NCBI GenBank assembly: GCA_934561395.1
Contig: CAKTGF010000001.1
Span: 62,001-126,000, forward strand
DNA: 64,000 bases
Direction: 5' to 3'
Source of the DNA: an uncultured Eubacterium sp.
Lineage (GTDB): Bacteria; Bacillota; Clostridia; Oscillospirales; Acutalibacteraceae
Part shown: positions 35,551-43,367 of the stretch, in pieces
Numbering within the stretch: the stretch's first letter is position 1
Layout: each line of letters starts with the position of its first letter
Notes under the pieces: model-generated
Databases searched by the model: none
Seen by the model: only the letters and a program-made list of their open reading frames with translations
Told to the model about the DNA's origin: nothing
Program-made: the position numbers and the translations under genes

Positions 35551-36651
35551 TTGAAAATAGCAGTTTATGCCATAAGCAAAAACGAGGAAAAATTTGCCCG
35601 CCGCTGGATGAAAAGCATGAGCGAGGCTGACGGTATTTTTGTTACAGACACAGGCTCAACGGACAATACGGTTAAAACATTAAAGGAACTGGGTGCAACA
35701 GTTGAAACACGAATAATTGACCCATGGCGGTTTGATAAAGCAAGAAACGAATCACTAAAGCTTGTACCTGAGGATTACGATATATGCGTATGCACCGACC
35801 TTGACGAAATATTCACTGAGGGCTGGCGCAAGGAGCTTGAAAAAAGCTGGATACAGGGTGTAACCACAAGGGCACGATATAAATATGTTTGGAGCTTTAA
35901 CGAGGACGAAACCCCGGGAACCTCATTTTGGTATGAAAAAATCCACGCACGGAAGGGCTTTAAGTGGGTGCACCCGGTGCACGAGGTATTAGCCAGAACA
36001 GACGGCGGCAAGGATATTTACACAACCGTTTATACCATGCGCCTTGACCACCACCCGGACAACACAAAATCAAGGGGGCAATATTTAGCGCTGCTTGAAA
36101 TGTCGGTTAAAGAGGAGCCAAATGACGACAGAAACATGCACTATCTTGGCAGAGAATATATGTTTAACGGCCAATGGGACAAATGCATTGCCACCCTGAA
36201 AAAGCACCTTGAAATGCCCCAAGCCACCTGGGCAGACGAACGCAGTGCCTCAATGCGATACATTGCAAGAGCATATGTCAACAAAAATGACTTTGATTCT
36301 GCCGCAAGGTGGCAGTTGCGTGCCATTGCCGAGGCACCCTATTTGCGTGAGGGTTATGTTGAGGCGGCACAGCTTGCCTACCGCCAGGAAAATTGGATAA
36401 AAGTTTTCTATATGGTCAGCGAGGCACTGAAAATTACCACCCGCCCTGAAACCTATATTAACGAGGCGTTTTGCTGGAACGAAACGGTTTATGATTTGGG
36501 AGCGATTGCCGCCTACAACTTGGGACTGTATGACATTGCGTTGGAGTATGCCGAAACCGCTTACAAAATGAACCCACAAAATTCCCGACTGAAAAGCAAT
36601 TTTGATTATATCGGCAAAAAGGTTGAATTATTAAAGGAGCACAACGCATAA
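35551..36651 (+). CDS. glycosyltransferase family 2 with C-terminal TPR-like region
   Basis: 366 residues from TTG 35551, which lies 8 nt after GGAGG; an earlier TTG at 35536 overlaps that site. The GT-A fold shows TDTGSTDNTV (about 33-42), CTDLDEIF (DxD-type metal site) and WVHPVHEVL. TPR-like helices follow (about 195-350). The arrangement matches SgtA-type enzymes that glycosylate collagen-like BclA proteins in Clostridioides; adjacency to the collagen-like gene supports the same job here. Confidence 0.88.
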   Translation: MKIAVYAISKNEEKFARRWMKSMSEADGIFVTDTGSTDNTVKTLKELGATVETRIIDPWRFDKARNESLKLVPEDYDICVCTDLDEIFTEGWRKELEKSWIQGVTTRARYKYVWSFNEDETPGTSFWYEKIHARKGFKWVHPVHEVLARTDGGKDIYTTVYTMRLDHHPDNTKSRGQYLALLEMSVKEEPNDDRNMHYLGREYMFNGQWDKCIATLKKHLEMPQATWADERSASMRYIARAYVNKNDFDSAARWQLRAIAEAPYLREGYVEAAQLAYRQENWIKVFYMVSEALKITTRPETYINEAFCWNETVYDLGAIAAYNLGLYDIALEYAETAYKMNPQNSRLKSNFDYIGKKVELLKEHNA

Positions 36652-36731
36652 AATGTTATGATAAAACAAATTAAGGACTGATTATCATAACGAAAGCAGC
36701 TTGGTGCAAGGGTCACATTCAGGCAATAATA

Positions 36732-37658
36732 TTGGCATTTACAATTTTGGTTACGGCAGCTTTAACGGTTGCCGTTTTTTCCGTTACTCCCGGTGATGAT
36801 TTTTCATCCTCATACACAGTAATAACCGGCTGGCATACCGCAAACGGCAGATACTTTAAAGCAGACGGCGCAAAAATCGGCAGCGAGGAGTCAATTTACG
36901 CAAAAATGCCGAAAGTTCCCGATTCGGGCGACAAAATAATAATTTACAGCAAGGGGCTGAGTATTAACCTTGGAACAAGAGGCAAGGAGGTTAAAAAATT
37001 CAACGGCACCGGCTACCCCTCATTTTGCGTTGTTGACGCAAACGATATTTCCAAAAATTCCGAAATATCACTGCGCCTTGAACCCACCAACAGCGGTGCA
37101 GCAATTATGAGCCCGATAATACTCACATCAAAAAATGATTTTATTTTCAGCACGGTGCTCAAATACAGGGGCTTGCTTGCATTTTCGGCACTGCTGCTTT
37201 TGACGGCGGCGTTTTTAATTATTTTTGCACTGCATAAGGCAAGGGCAAGGCTGCATTTTGCGGCAAAATTTGCTCGGGGCGGAATGCTGTCGGCACTTTC
37301 AGCAATTATTTTACTGCACAAAACCACCTTGCCGCTGCTGTTTTGCGGCAATGCACCGTTGGTTCATTATTTATATTACACAGCCATTATGCTTTTGCCC
37401 GCAACCCTTTGCGGTCTGTATTTGAGCCTTTCAAGGAAAAAAGAAACGGACGTTTTGCATACCCAGCTTTTTTCGCTGTTTTATTATGCTTTAAGAATGT
37501 TTTTGACGGTATTCGGCATAAGTCTGCAAGCTTGGGCTTTTACATACGGAATAATCACGGCTTTGACAGTTGCGGTTATCGTCTTTACCGTCCTTAAACC
37601 GCTTATAGCAAAATTGCGCTTTAACCGTGAGGCAGGGGTTATAAGAATTAAGACATAA
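36732..37658 (+). CDS. multi-pass membrane protein, unknown
   Basis: About 308 residues as given from TTG 36732. One N-terminal hydrophobic helix is followed by an outside domain (about 20-130: GWHTANGRYFKADG, ISLRLEPTNSGAA) and six or seven membrane helices (about 140-290). No family recognised. The frame is open back to 36675 with no ATG or GTG; AAGGA (36673-36677) is well placed for an ATC (36684) or ATA (36687) start, which would add a basic segment (TKAAWCKGHIQ) in front of the helix. The true start is therefore uncertain. It is likely transcribed with the collagen/glycosyltransferase genes. Confidence 0.65.
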   Translation: MAFTILVTAALTVAVFSVTPGDDFSSSYTVITGWHTANGRYFKADGAKIGSEESIYAKMPKVPDSGDKIIIYSKGLSINLGTRGKEVKKFNGTGYPSFCVVDANDISKNSEISLRLEPTNSGAAIMSPIILTSKNDFIFSTVLKYRGLLAFSALLLLTAAFLIIFALHKARARLHFAAKFARGGMLSALSAIILLHKTTLPLLFCGNAPLVHYLYYTAIMLLPATLCGLYLSLSRKKETDVLHTQLFSLFYYALRMFLTVFGISLQAWAFTYGIITALTVAVIVFTVLKPLIAKLRFNREAGVIRIKT

Positions 37659-37687
37659 CGCACAAAAAATATTTTTAAAATTTGTTA

Positions 37688-37716
37688 TTGACTTTAACGC
37701 TTAAAAGTGCTAAACT
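37688..37716 (+). promoter_or_regulatory. sigma-A promoter of the TrpXYZ-type ABC importer
   Basis: TTGACT (37688-37693), 17-bp spacer, TAAACT (37711-37716), about 50 bp before the binding-protein ATG, which has GGAAAGGA upstream. Confidence 0.75.
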
Positions 37717-37765
37717 TGAAATGCAATAATTTAGCGAGGAAATATTTCCGGAAAGGACAATAACA

Positions 37766-38824
37766 ATGAAAAAAGCATTAAAAAAAATTGCAGCTCTTGC
37801 TCTTGCAGTTGTGTTAATCGCAAGCGTATTTGCAGGATGCAGCAGCTCAAACAACAGTGACGGCGACTCAAAGAAGGCTCAAATCGGTCTTCTCTACTGC
37901 TCGGCAGAGGCTAACTCAAAATACCAAGTTGAAAAGGTTGGCGAGGAGCTCACAAAGCTTGGCTACACAACCAAGGAGTATTCATTCTCCGACTCAAACG
38001 ACCTTGCATCTGTTCTTAACACAGCAGTTGCAGAATCAACCGCTCTCTACATTCCTACTGATAACACCTGTGCAAACAACACAGAGCTTATCAACAACAT
38101 CTGCGAGCCAAAGGGTATTCCGATTATCGCAGGCGAGGAAGGCATTTGCGAGGGATGCGGCGTAGCAACACTTTCAATTTCATATTACGACCTTGGCGTT
38201 GCAACCGCTAAGATGGCTTATGAAATTCTTGTTAACGGCGCAGATGTTTCAACAATGGATATTTCTTATGTTGACGCATCAACACTTGTTAAAAAATCAG
38301 TTCCCGAAAGAGCAGAAAAGCTTGGCATTACAATTCCTGACGGATTTGTTGCAATCGGTTCAGACAGCGGCAGCTCAGAGAATACCATTAAAGAGGACCT
38401 CCCCAAGTATGACGGCGACAAGGTATTCAACATCGGTATCTGCCAGCTTGTTCAGCACGACGCTCTTGACGCAGCAACAAAGGGCTTTAAGGACGCACTT
38501 ACACAAATGCTTGGTTCAGACCATGTAAAGTTTGACGAGCAAAACGCATCAGGCGAAAGCTCAACCTGCGCAACAATCGTTAACCAATTTGTTTCAAACA
38601 ATGTTGACCTTATTCTTGCAAACGCAACACCTGCTCTTCAGGCTGCAGTTTCCGCAACACAAACAATTCCGATTCTCGGTACATCTGTTACAGAATACGG
38701 CGTTGCACTTGACATTGCAGATTTCAGCGGCAAAACAGGCATCAATGTTTCAGGTACTTCAGACCTTGCTCCCCTTGACCAACAGGCAGCACTCTTTGAA
38801 GAGCTTAACATTGCTAAAAACTAA
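37766..38824 (+). CDS. ABC transporter substrate-binding lipoprotein (TrpX type, circularly permuted)
   Basis: 352 residues: signal peptide with lipobox Cys at about residue 25 (VFAGCSSS). Members of this family (COG2984/TrpX) normally run from IGICQLVQHDALDAA to a C-terminal half containing IGLLYCSAEANSKYQ and TLSISYYDLG. Here the order is reversed: residues about 39-205 hold the usual second half (GLLYCSAE, YIPTDNT, GEEGICEGCG), a Ser/Asp linker follows, and residues about 219-352 hold the usual first half (IGICQLVQHDALDAATKGF to SDLAPLDQQAALFEEL). The ends coincide with the usual mid-protein hinge. The frame is intact. Ligand is probably an aromatic amino acid or similar small molecule. 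Confidence 0.9.
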   Translation: MKKALKKIAALALAVVLIASVFAGCSSSNNSDGDSKKAQIGLLYCSAEANSKYQVEKVGEELTKLGYTTKEYSFSDSNDLASVLNTAVAESTALYIPTDNTCANNTELINNICEPKGIPIIAGEEGICEGCGVATLSISYYDLGVATAKMAYEILVNGADVSTMDISYVDASTLVKKSVPERAEKLGITIPDGFVAIGSDSGSSENTIKEDLPKYDGDKVFNIGICQLVQHDALDAATKGFKDALTQMLGSDHVKFDEQNASGESSTCATIVNQFVSNNVDLILANATPALQAAVSATQTIPILGTSVTEYGVALDIADFSGKTGINVSGTSDLAPLDQQAALFEELNIAKN

Positions 38825-38904
38825 TTTAAAAACGAACTCGTAAAATAATCAGTAACGGCAACGGGATAATAATCTTGTTGCCTTTGCTTTTGAAGGAGAA
38901 TTTT

Positions 38905-39810
38905 ATGGCATCATTACTTGCATCAATGCCGGGTGCTGTGGCCTACGGTATAATTTGGGGCATAATGGCTATCGGCGTTTACATCACATTCAGAATACTT
39001 GATGTTGCCGACCTTACCGTTGACGGTTCAATGGCAACAGGCGGCATAGTTCTTGCTGTTCTTGTAAAAAACGGTACAAACATCTATCTTGCAGTGGCAA
39101 TAGCATTTGTTGTGGGCTGCTTGGCAGGGTTAGTAACAGGCATATTCCACACATTTTTCGGTATCCCTGCCATCCTTGCCGGAATTTTAACACAGCTTAG
39201 CCTGTATTCAATTAATTTGAGAATTTCAAACAAAAACTCGAATGTTGCGGTAAGCGCAAGAAATATTAAAAACATTTTGTTAACCTCCGGCGACAACACA
39301 AAATCAATAATAGTGTGCGCTGTGTTTGCAATTGCAACAATCGCAATACTTTATTGGTTCTTCGGCACAGAGGTTGGCTCATCAATAAGAGCAACAGGCT
39401 GCAACCAGGCTATGTCCCGTGCCAACGGCATTAACACAAAGTTTAACATTATCTTTGGCCTTGTGCTTTCAAACGGCTTAGTTGCACTTTCAGGTGCGCT
39501 TTACGCACAATATCAGGGCTTTGCAGACATTAACATGGGCAGGGGTGCAATCGTTATCGGCCTTGCGGCAGTTATTGTTGGCGAAGTTATCTTCGGCAAA
39601 ATCTTCCACAACTTTGCTTTAAAGCTTCTTGCTGTTGTTTTCGGCGGCATTGTTTACTACATTGTTCAAAACATTGTTGTTTGGCTCGGCCTTGATGCAA
39701 ACGACCTTAAGCTGCTTTCGGCACTTGTTGTTGCGCTGTTCCTTGGTATCCCCTATTGGAAAGCAAAGCTTGCATCAAAGAATGTAAAAATTAAGGAGGT
39801 AAAGGAATAA
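38905..39810 (+). CDS. ABC transporter permease (TrpY type, COG4120)
   Basis: 301 residues from ATG 38905 with AAGGAG upstream (a TTG at 38875 lacks one). About 8 membrane segments. RATGCNQAMSRANGI is the cytoplasmic coupling loop of the BPD_transp_2/COG4120 family. It is the membrane channel of the importer; the stop overlaps the ATPase start (TAATG). Confidence 0.92.
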   Translation: MASLLASMPGAVAYGIIWGIMAIGVYITFRILDVADLTVDGSMATGGIVLAVLVKNGTNIYLAVAIAFVVGCLAGLVTGIFHTFFGIPAILAGILTQLSLYSINLRISNKNSNVAVSARNIKNILLTSGDNTKSIIVCAVFAIATIAILYWFFGTEVGSSIRATGCNQAMSRANGINTKFNIIFGLVLSNGLVALSGALYAQYQGFADINMGRGAIVIGLAAVIVGEVIFGKIFHNFALKLLAVVFGGIVYYIVQNIVVWLGLDANDLKLLSALVVALFLGIPYWKAKLASKNVKIKEVKE

Positions 39811-40607
39811 TGCTTGAAATTAAGAATGTTCACAAAACCTTCAACCCCGGCACAATTAACGAAAAGAAAGCCTTAAAGGGCATTGATATTACCCTTAACG
39901 AGGGCGATTTTGTTACAGTTATCGGCGGCAACGGCGCAGGCAAATCCACAATGCTTAATATGATTGCAGGGGTTTACCCTGTTGACTGCGGCAATATTAT
40001 TATTGACGGCGACGATGTTACCAAGTTGCCCGAACATAAAAGGGCAAAATATATTGGCAGAGTTTTCCAGGACCCTATGACAGGTACTGCGGCCGATATG
40101 CAAATTATTGAAAACCTTGCGCTTGCATCACGCAGGGGCAAGGTAAGAAGCTTGGCTCCCGGAACCAAGAAAAAGGAAAAGGAAGAATACAGAGAGCTGC
40201 TTGCAAGCCTTGATTTGGGTCTTGAGGATAGACTTACATCAAAAGTTGGTCTTCTTTCAGGTGGGCAAAGGCAGGCTATCACATTGCTTATGGCAACCCT
40301 CAAAAAGCCAAAGGTTTTGCTGCTTGACGAGCATACCGCCGCTCTCGACCCCAAAACCGCAAAAAAGGTGCTTGATTTAACACAGGAAATCGTAGCCGAG
40401 CACAACCTTACAACCATTATGATTACCCATAATATGAAGGATGCTATCGCTATCGGCAACCGCCTTGTAATGATGAACGACGGAAAGATTATTTTCGATG
40501 TTCAGGGCGAAGAAAAGAAGGCGCTTACCACTGCCGACCTGTTAGACAAGTTTAAAACTACTTCAGGCGAGGAGCTTGATAACGACAGAATGCTTTTGGC
40601 AGACTGA
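39810..40607 (+). CDS. ABC transporter ATP-binding protein (TrpZ type, COG1101)
   Basis: 265 residues: Walker A GGNGAGKST (about 36-44), signature LLSGGQRQAITLLMA, Walker B VLLLDEHTAALD, H-loop MITHN. Glu and the following His/Thr in DEHTAALD are typical of COG1101. It powers the importer encoded with 37766-39810. Two hairpins follow the stop codon. Confidence 0.95.
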   Translation: MLEIKNVHKTFNPGTINEKKALKGIDITLNEGDFVTVIGGNGAGKSTMLNMIAGVYPVDCGNIIIDGDDVTKLPEHKRAKYIGRVFQDPMTGTAADMQIIENLALASRRGKVRSLAPGTKKKEKEEYRELLASLDLGLEDRLTSKVGLLSGGQRQAITLLMATLKKPKVLLLDEHTAALDPKTAKKVLDLTQEIVAEHNLTTIMITHNMKDAIAIGNRLVMMNDGKIIFDVQGEEKKALTTADLLDKFKTTSGEELDNDRMLLAD

Positions 40608-40652
40608 TAAATCAAAAAGGCATGCTGTGAGGCTGTTGAGAAAGGTTTTGAA

Positions 40653-40710
40653 TTTCGTTTTCTTGCGAACTTTGCTGTACGATGGTACCGCTTGTGAGCA
40701 AAAAACGAAA
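40653..40710 (+). other. long imperfect hairpin in the 3' UTR of the ABC importer
   Basis: TTTCGTTTT(c)TTGC (40653-40666) pairs with GCAAAAAACGAAA (40698-40710) with one bulge, leaving a 31-nt loop. It sits just before the strong terminator; it may protect the mRNA end. Confidence 0.45.
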
Positions 40711-40716
40711 AACGCC

Positions 40717-40755
40717 AAAATCGCCGCAAGCTCGATGCTTGCGGCGATTTTCTTT
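40717..40755 (+). terminator. terminator of the ABC importer operon
   Basis: AAAATCGCCGCAAGC-tcgat-GCTTGCGGCGATTTT, 15-bp perfect stem followed by a T run. Confidence 0.93.
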
Positions 40756-40862
40756 AAATTATGTTGTTATATAAAGTTTCGTTTCGGTATAGGATTGCCG
40801 TCCATATACTTAATGCTTTACAAAGCAACTTTGGCGTGTTTCAGGGCCTTTAACGACAGTCT

Positions 40863-40893
40863 AAACACCCAATCATTGATTGGGTGTTTTTTA
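40863..40893 (+). terminator. second terminator
   Basis: AAACACCCAATC-att-GATTGGGTGTTT then TTTT on the plus strand. It also ends any minus transcript of 40909-41247 less well. The 107 bp between the two terminators hold no convincing gene. Confidence 0.7.
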
Positions 40894-40908
40894 TGTTGCG
40901 TATAACGC

Positions 40909-41247
40909 CTATGCAAATAATTCTTTGTTATCCAAAATTCTTTTTCCTGCGGTGCATCCGGGGCAATCGCAATATTCAATGCCCTTTTCCAAAAGCTCAT
41001 GCTCGTGGGCGTAAATTTTTTCGCATGTTTCAGCGCCCAAATGCGCCTTTGCCTCCTCGGTTTGCATAAAATCGCACACATCCTTGCATTTAAGCACATC
41101 CGCCTCACATTCTGCAACAAGAGCCTTTGCCTTTTCAGCCTCATCCGCTGTGCCGACGGCATCAAGGTAGCTTTGTGCCGCAGCCTTAATCTCAGCGCAG
41201 GCACTTTCAGCCTTTAATATTTCCTTTACCATTTCAATTTTAGTCAT
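40909..41247 (-). CDS. small Cys-motif protein (family often auto-labelled molecular chaperone Hsp90)
   Basis: 112 residues from ATG 41247, chosen because the same ATG position relative to GGCTA is found in the other two leader elements; ATG 41259 lies too close to the ribosome site. Helical body (ACAEIKAAAQSYLDAVGT...) ending in YCDCPGCTAGKRIL, a C-x-C-x2-C motif likely to bind metal. Similar small proteins in Clostridia carry a doubtful Hsp90 label; true Hsp90 features are absent. The role is unknown. The leader is element C. Confidence 0.75.
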   Translation of the reverse strand: MTKIEMVKEILKAESACAEIKAAAQSYLDAVGTADEAEKAKALVAECEADVLKCKDVCDFMQTEEAKAHLGAETCEKIYAHEHELLEKGIEYCDCPGCTAGKRILDNKELFA

Positions 41248-41337
41248 AATAATCACCATAGCCTTTCAGGCAACAAATAGTTTATTAAAAATCACCTGAT
41301 TGACCTGTGTTGCCTGAACAGGCGTAAATGGTGATTT
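41248..41337 (-). ncRNA. leader element C: third copy of the repeated leader
   Basis: On the minus strand AAATCACC/GGTGATTT (41337-41330 with 41296-41289) forms an outer stem and CCTGT/ACAGG (41322-41318 with 41308-41304) an inner one. Its loop CAGGCAACA (41316-41308) is fully complementary to TGTTGCCTG at 41275-41267. GAAAGGCTA follows, with GGCTA 11 nt before the ATG at 41247. Compared with copy A, stem and loop bases differ while the pairing is kept (GGCTACAA/TTGTAGCC versus GGCAACA/TGTTGCC), i.e. compensatory change. Confidence 0.55.
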
Positions 41338-41411
41338 CAGCCATTTCAAAATTATGCCGCAGGCAAATTTTGAAGGCAATATAATTTGAATAGTGTGATT
41401 TTTCACACTAT

Positions 41412-41921
41412 TCATCCTTTTCGATATGTTAAAGCATTTTTCTTATTTACCCAAACATCAATTTCGGCCCTTGAAGGTATCTCAAATAACGAAATTGTTT
41501 TATTTAATAATGCGTTATCAACATAGAAATCGCTTTCGCAATTACCTGCATTAACCTGTGAGTTTCTTAATTTAATCAATTCTTTCCAAGTTAAATCGTC
41601 TACATCAATATAATGCCATTCGACCTTTACACCGTGCATATCAAAAAAATCATTTGTCAGTTTTCTTTCAGCAGCTGTCCAAAATCCCCAATCCAAAATG
41701 ACATTGCAACCTGCATTGACTGTTTCTACGGATTTTTTCATTAAATACTTTTTAACACGCTCTGCGAATGCATCATAAAACTCGCCTTGGGTGTTTTCAA
41801 TTAAATCGTATGTTGCCTCATCTACTGAAAGAATCACAGCATTATACTCGTTTTTGATTTTCTTTGCATAGCAGGATTTACCGCTGCAAAGTTTGCCGCA
41901 TATCGCAACTACTTTAGGCAT
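41412..41921 (-). CDS. P-loop kinase-like ATP-binding protein
   Basis: 169 residues. Walker A GKLCSGKS (about 8-15), then VDEATYDLIEN and a lid-like basic region; overall like small AAA_33 or nucleotide/antibiotic kinases. The catalytic partner or substrate cannot be told. Its A/T-rich codon use is unlike the neighbours, hinting at acquisition. AGGAG precedes the ATG. A short AATAGTGTGA/TCACACTATT hairpin follows the stop codon. Confidence 0.7.
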   Translation of the reverse strand: MPKVVAICGKLCSGKSCYAKKIKNEYNAVILSVDEATYDLIENTQGEFYDAFAERVKKYLMKKSVETVNAGCNVILDWGFWTAAERKLTNDFFDMHGVKVEWHYIDVDDLTWKELIKLRNSQVNAGNCESDFYVDNALLNKTISLFEIPSRAEIDVWVNKKNALTYRKG

Positions 41922-42053
41922 AACTTTCTCCTATAAAAATCGGCACCATTTCGGTAATCTTGTTTTAAAGCAGTGTGACCAAGCAGGAATATAACCGCTT
42001 TTTATTGCAACCTTTTGTGAATTAATGTTTGCACAATCCGTTGTGTAATAAGG

Positions 42054-42242
42054 CTATGAGGCTTTTACAATTACATAGCCGTCGGTTAAGTTGGCCTTTA
42101 CAAGGCTGCCCTTAAAGGTGCAGCGCCTGCCCATAAGGTCAATAAGGGTTATGTCCTCCCCCTCGCACTCCACTATCATAACATTGTTCATAATAGCATT
42201 ATCCTCGTCTATTTCGTTTTTATACACTGTTGATAAACACAT
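42054..42242 (-). CDS. cooT: CooT family nickel-binding protein
   Basis: 62 residues starting MCLSTVYK, the family signature; in CooT proteins the Cys2 binds nickel. CooT helps load CO dehydrogenase. It begins 12 bp after a His-rich small protein, a pairing that recalls the His-rich Ni chaperone CooJ. No CO dehydrogenase gene is in this window, but a CooC-type ATPase gene lies at 33465-34220. Confidence 0.9.
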   Translation of the reverse strand: MCLSTVYKNEIDEDNAIMNNVMIVECEGEDITLIDLMGRRCTFKGSLVKANLTDGYVIVKAS

Positions 42243-42254
42243 AGTTAAACACCT

Positions 42255-42488
42255 CTACTTTAAGTACGAAAGGGCCTGCGAAAGCAAATCGTTGCCCTTT
42301 TCGTAGCACTGAACGGCAGCCAAGATTTTTTCATAAGCCTCTTTATCGGCCTTTTCTATTTCCCGGGAAACGGTTATCAGCTCGGCGGTGTGGGAGCTGT
42401 TATGCTTTGCCATATATTCAAGCATTGCGACCGCCTCTTCCCTGCTTTGAACACCGCTTTTGTGATGATGTGTATGCTCGTGACTCAT
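42255..42488 (-). CDS. His-rich small helical protein, putative metal chaperone
   Basis: 77 residues. The N-terminus MSHEHTHHHK has five His in ten residues, a typical nickel- or zinc-binding tail. The rest is helical (EEAVAMLEYMAKHNSSHTAEL) with two further His. The ATG at 42488 follows AGGGGG. Next to cooT; a nickel-storage or delivery role is inferred. Confidence 0.72.
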   Translation of the reverse strand: MSHEHTHHHKSGVQSREEAVAMLEYMAKHNSSHTAELITVSREIEKADKEAYEKILAAVQCYEKGNDLLSQALSYLK

Positions 42489-42722
42489 AAAATGCCCCCT
42501 AAAAGCTGTTAAAGATTATATACATTGATTGTAGCACTAATATGCAAAACATTCAACGATTTTAGATAAAGAAATTCTACATAACAGCTTATATTTTCAC
42601 AAAACAAATTTGCTTTCAACCTGTTTTTTGCTATGCTTTGTTAAAAACCAACAAATTGTAATTAGTCCTCGCTAACTTGATTGTTTAATGCTACAAAACA
42701 AAATTTTGTTAAAAACAAAAGG

Positions 42723-42751
42723 TTGACTTTTTTTGAAGTAAAGCATATAAT
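42723..42751 (+). promoter_or_regulatory. sigma-A promoter of the feo operon
   Basis: TTGACT (42723-42728), 17-bp spacer, TATAAT (42746-42751). The start point (about 42758) falls inside the palindrome 42756-42779. Confidence 0.85.
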
Positions 42752-42755
42752 ATTC

Positions 42756-42779
42756 TATGGTTAGCGAGGGCTAACCATA
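42756..42779 (+). promoter_or_regulatory. palindromic operator over the feo start point (DtxR/IdeR-like half-sites)
   Basis: TATGGTTAGC-gagg-GCTAACCATA, a perfect 10-bp inverted repeat. The GGTTAG/CTAACC halves match DtxR-family iron-box halves, but the centre is longer than in the classic DtxR site. Repression of iron uptake under iron-replete conditions is inferred. Confidence 0.7.
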
Positions 42780-42830
42780 ATATTGAGGATACAGTTAGTT
42801 TTAGTTAATAAAAAAAAGAAGGTGTAGCAA

Positions 42831-43043
42831 ATGATGCCTCTTTCACTTGCAGGCGCAGGAGAAGAAAATATTATAAAAAGAATCGGCGGTAAGGACGAAG
42901 TTAAAGCGCATCTTGAAACTTTGGGTTTTGTCGCAGGTGCGAAGGTAACCGTTATCAACACCATTGCAGGCAATATTATTGTTAACGTGAAGGAATCACG
43001 GGTGGCAATAAGCAAAGAAATGGCACAAAAAATTTATGTTTAA
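42831..43043 (+). CDS. feoA: FeoA domain protein 1
   Basis: 70 residues, one SH3-like FeoA domain (LETLGFVAGAKVTVI, NIIVNVKESRVAISKEMA). FeoA proteins assist FeoB in Fe(II) uptake. ATG 42831 is followed directly by another ATG; AAGGTG precedes. Starts the operon. Confidence 0.92.
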   Translation: MMPLSLAGAGEENIIKRIGGKDEVKAHLETLGFVAGAKVTVINTIAGNIIVNVKESRVAISKEMAQKIYV

Positions 43044-43061
43044 TATATAGGAGGAAACACT

Positions 43062-43283
43062 ATGAAAACTCTTAAGCAAGCCGAAATCGGCAGCACAGTT
43101 AAAGTGGTTAAAATCCACGGCGAGGGAGCAATCAAAAGAAGAATTATGGACATGGGCATTACAAAGGGTGCCACAATTCATATTCGCAAGGTTGCACCGC
43201 TTGGCGACCCAATTGAAATAACAGTTCGTGATTATGAGCTTTCATTAAGAAAGGCTGACGCTGAAAACATTGAGGTTGAGTAA
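43062..43283 (+). CDS. feoA: FeoA domain protein 2
   Basis: 73 residues, a second FeoA-like SH3 domain (IKRRIMDMGITKGATIHI, IEITVRDYELSLRKADA). Two separate FeoA genes before feoB are usual in Clostridia. AGGAGG ribosome site 9 nt before the ATG. Confidence 0.93.
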   Translation: MKTLKQAEIGSTVKVVKIHGEGAIKRRIMDMGITKGATIHIRKVAPLGDPIEITVRDYELSLRKADAENIEVE

Positions 43284-43331
43284 TTAATTCAATTGTTAAT
43301 GGTGGGATATTCCCTTAAATTTATATCATTA

Positions 43332-43349
43332 GGTTAGCGTTTGCTAACT
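43332..43349 (+). promoter_or_regulatory. second feo palindrome, directly before feoB
   Basis: GGTTAGC-gttt-GCTAACT, same half-sites and spacing as 42756-42779, 18 nt before the feoB ATG. A weak promoter-like TTGTTA-17-TAAATT lies upstream, so feoB may also be controlled on its own; as RNA, the repeat forms a hairpin next to the ribosome site. Confidence 0.6.
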
Positions 43350-43367
43350 ATGAAACGGAGGAAAAGT

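Larger units (their letters stand above)
42489..42830. other. divergent control region between cooT pair and feo genes
   Basis: 342 bp without a gene. It holds TATAAT-like sequence for the minus genes near 42520 and, for the plus genes, the promoter 42723-42751 and operator 42756-42779. A half-copy of the operator (CTCGCTAAC) is seen at about 42667-42675. Confidence 0.6.

Noticed and set aside
40576..40905. 109-codon plus-strand ORF after the ABC importer
   Set aside because: It starts inside the ATPase gene and reads through a hairpin and a terminator; composition is not protein-like.
40909..41247. Genuine Hsp90 chaperone
   Set aside because: Only 112 residues with a C-x-C-x2-C end; no GHKL ATPase motifs.
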